Source of the DNA: Nitrospira sp. ST-bin4
Lineage (GTDB): Bacteria > Nitrospirota > Nitrospiria > Nitrospirales > Nitrospiraceae
Reading direction: 5' to 3'
Length of the DNA: 5,809 nt
NCBI GenBank assembly: GCA_002083565.1
Contig: MSXM01000062.1
Location: 72,080-77,888, forward strand
Under the pieces are notes generated by a model. That model saw nothing but the letters and a program-made list of their open reading frames with translations. It searched no databases and had not been told where the DNA came from. Numbering within the stretch: position 1 is the first letter of the stretch; each line of letters opens with the position of its first letter. Below, piece by piece: positions 5,087 to 5,809 of this stretch. The position numbers and the translations under genes are program-made.

Positions 5087-5809
5087 AACTCGCCGCACGT
5101 GTCGGCCGCATTACGCCTTCCCCGACCTTGGCGATGACGGCAACAGCCAAAGCTATGGCAGCGCAAGGGCTCGATGTCGTCGACTTTTCATCAGGAGAAC
5201 CGGATTTCGATACTCCGGATCCGGTCAAGGCCGCTGCAGAAGCCGCCATTCGGGCCGGTTTTACAAAGTATACGCCGTCGTCGGGCATCGACGAATTACG
5301 CCAAGCCATTATCGACAAGTTACAGGGTGAGCTCGGACTCCGATATGAGAAAGCGCAAATCCTGGTCTCGTGCGGCGCGAAGCATTCGCTCTACAACTTA
5401 GCTGAAGCGCTTCTTGAAGCCGGTGATGAGGTCATCATTCCGACGCCCTATTGGGTCTCGTATGCCGACCAAGCTATGTTGAATGATGCGACGCCGGTTC
5501 TTCTGCCTACACATGAATCAAATGGATATGCCATCAATGCGGATGACCTACGGCGGCTGGTCACGCCACGAACGAAGGCGATCATAATCAATAGTCCATG
5601 CAATCCAACTGGCGCCACCTATAACCGGAACACGCTCGAAGCCATTGCCGATATCGCGGTCCGGCATAAGTTACTCATCATTTCAGACGAGATTTATGAA
5701 AAGGTCTTGTACGATGGCGCGACGCACGTGAGCATCGCCACACTCAGTGCCGAAGTCGCGGCCCAGACAGTGATTATCAACGGTGTCTCGAAAGCCTATG
5801 CGATGACCG
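5083..5809 (+). CDS. aspC: Aspartate aminotransferase, class I fold-type I PLP enzyme (3' partial)
   Basis: The frame runs open from ATG 5083 to the window edge, giving 242 residues of an enzyme usually near 390-400. The sequence resembles the thermophile-type (subgroup Ib/I-gamma) aspartate aminotransferases, which exchange amino groups between aspartate or related amino acids and 2-oxoglutarate using pyridoxal phosphate. Landmarks are SSGEPDFDTP (36-45), TKYTPSSGIDELRQAI (61-76), the cofactor-stacking aromatic in PYWVSY (122-127), NPTG (174-177), SDEIYEKVLYDG (201-212) with Asp202 contacting the PLP ring nitrogen, and Lys237 in GVSKAYAMT, the residue expected to form the Schiff base. Residue 173 is Cys where close relatives often have Asn. 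The start overlaps the coaD stop (ATGA, 5083-5086), with GGAG nine bases upstream at 5070-5073. Substrate choice (aspartate, prephenate or other) cannot be settled from this part alone, so the symbol is provisional. Confidence 0.92.
   Translation, partial: MKLAARVGRITPSPTLAMTATAKAMAAQGLDVVDFSSGEPDFDTPDPVKAAAEAAIRAGFTKYTPSSGIDELRQAIIDKLQGELGLRYEKAQILVSCGAKHSLYNLAEALLEAGDEVIIPTPYWVSYADQAMLNDATPVLLPTHESNGYAINADDLRRLVTPRTKAIIINSPCNPTGATYNRNTLEAIADIAVRHKLLIISDEIYEKVLYDGATHVSIATLSAEVAAQTVIINGVSKAYAMT

Noticed and set aside
5076..5401. Antisense 80-residue and plus-strand 75-residue frames in the aminotransferase
   Set aside because: The aminotransferase frame is conserved without interruption across the whole stretch.

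Overview
This window looks like chromosomal housekeeping DNA from a bacterium of moderately high GC content. The protein set, a small conserved-looking zinc ribbon and a dispersed TTCGACT...GAGC...GTCGAA type intergenic repeat together suggest a Nitrospira-like member of the Nitrospirota. That assignment is inferred from recognition of protein and repeat style, not from a search. I see no mobile element, CRISPR array, tRNA or rRNA.

Layout, left to right. Bases 1-311 hold the C-terminal end of an HtrA/DegP-type protease (its last PDZ domain), entering from outside the window on the + strand. It converges on a minus-strand pair. The 178-base convergent gap (312-489) holds two hairpins, one of which resembles a dispersed palindromic repeat. 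The minus-strand pair is radC (3373 to 2648) followed 55 bases later by an EF-G-like translational GTPase (2592 to 490). The GTPase keeps the EF-G domain order but has substituted residues in the G1, G3 and G4 nucleotide motifs. The short gap between them carries a Shine-Dalgarno plus ATG-CTC-TAA mini-ORF ahead of the GTPase's own strong ribosome binding site.

A divergent intergenic region (3374-3548) leads to a 57-residue four-cysteine zinc-ribbon protein on the + strand (3549-3722). Next comes a 309-base gap (3723-4031) with an exact tandem 13-base repeat, an inverted partner of that repeat, and a strong dyad 69 bases before rsmD.

The right third is a tight + strand operon: rsmD (16S rRNA G966 methyltransferase), coaD (phosphopantetheine adenylyltransferase) and a class I aspartate aminotransferase cut by the window edge. 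Both junctions are ATGA start/stop overlaps, so translation is probably coupled. The operon joins rRNA modification, coenzyme A synthesis and amino-acid transamination. I do not see an obviously new multi-gene system. The most unusual items are the degenerate EF-G-like GTPase with its leader, the orphan zinc ribbon, and the structured intergenic DNA around it.
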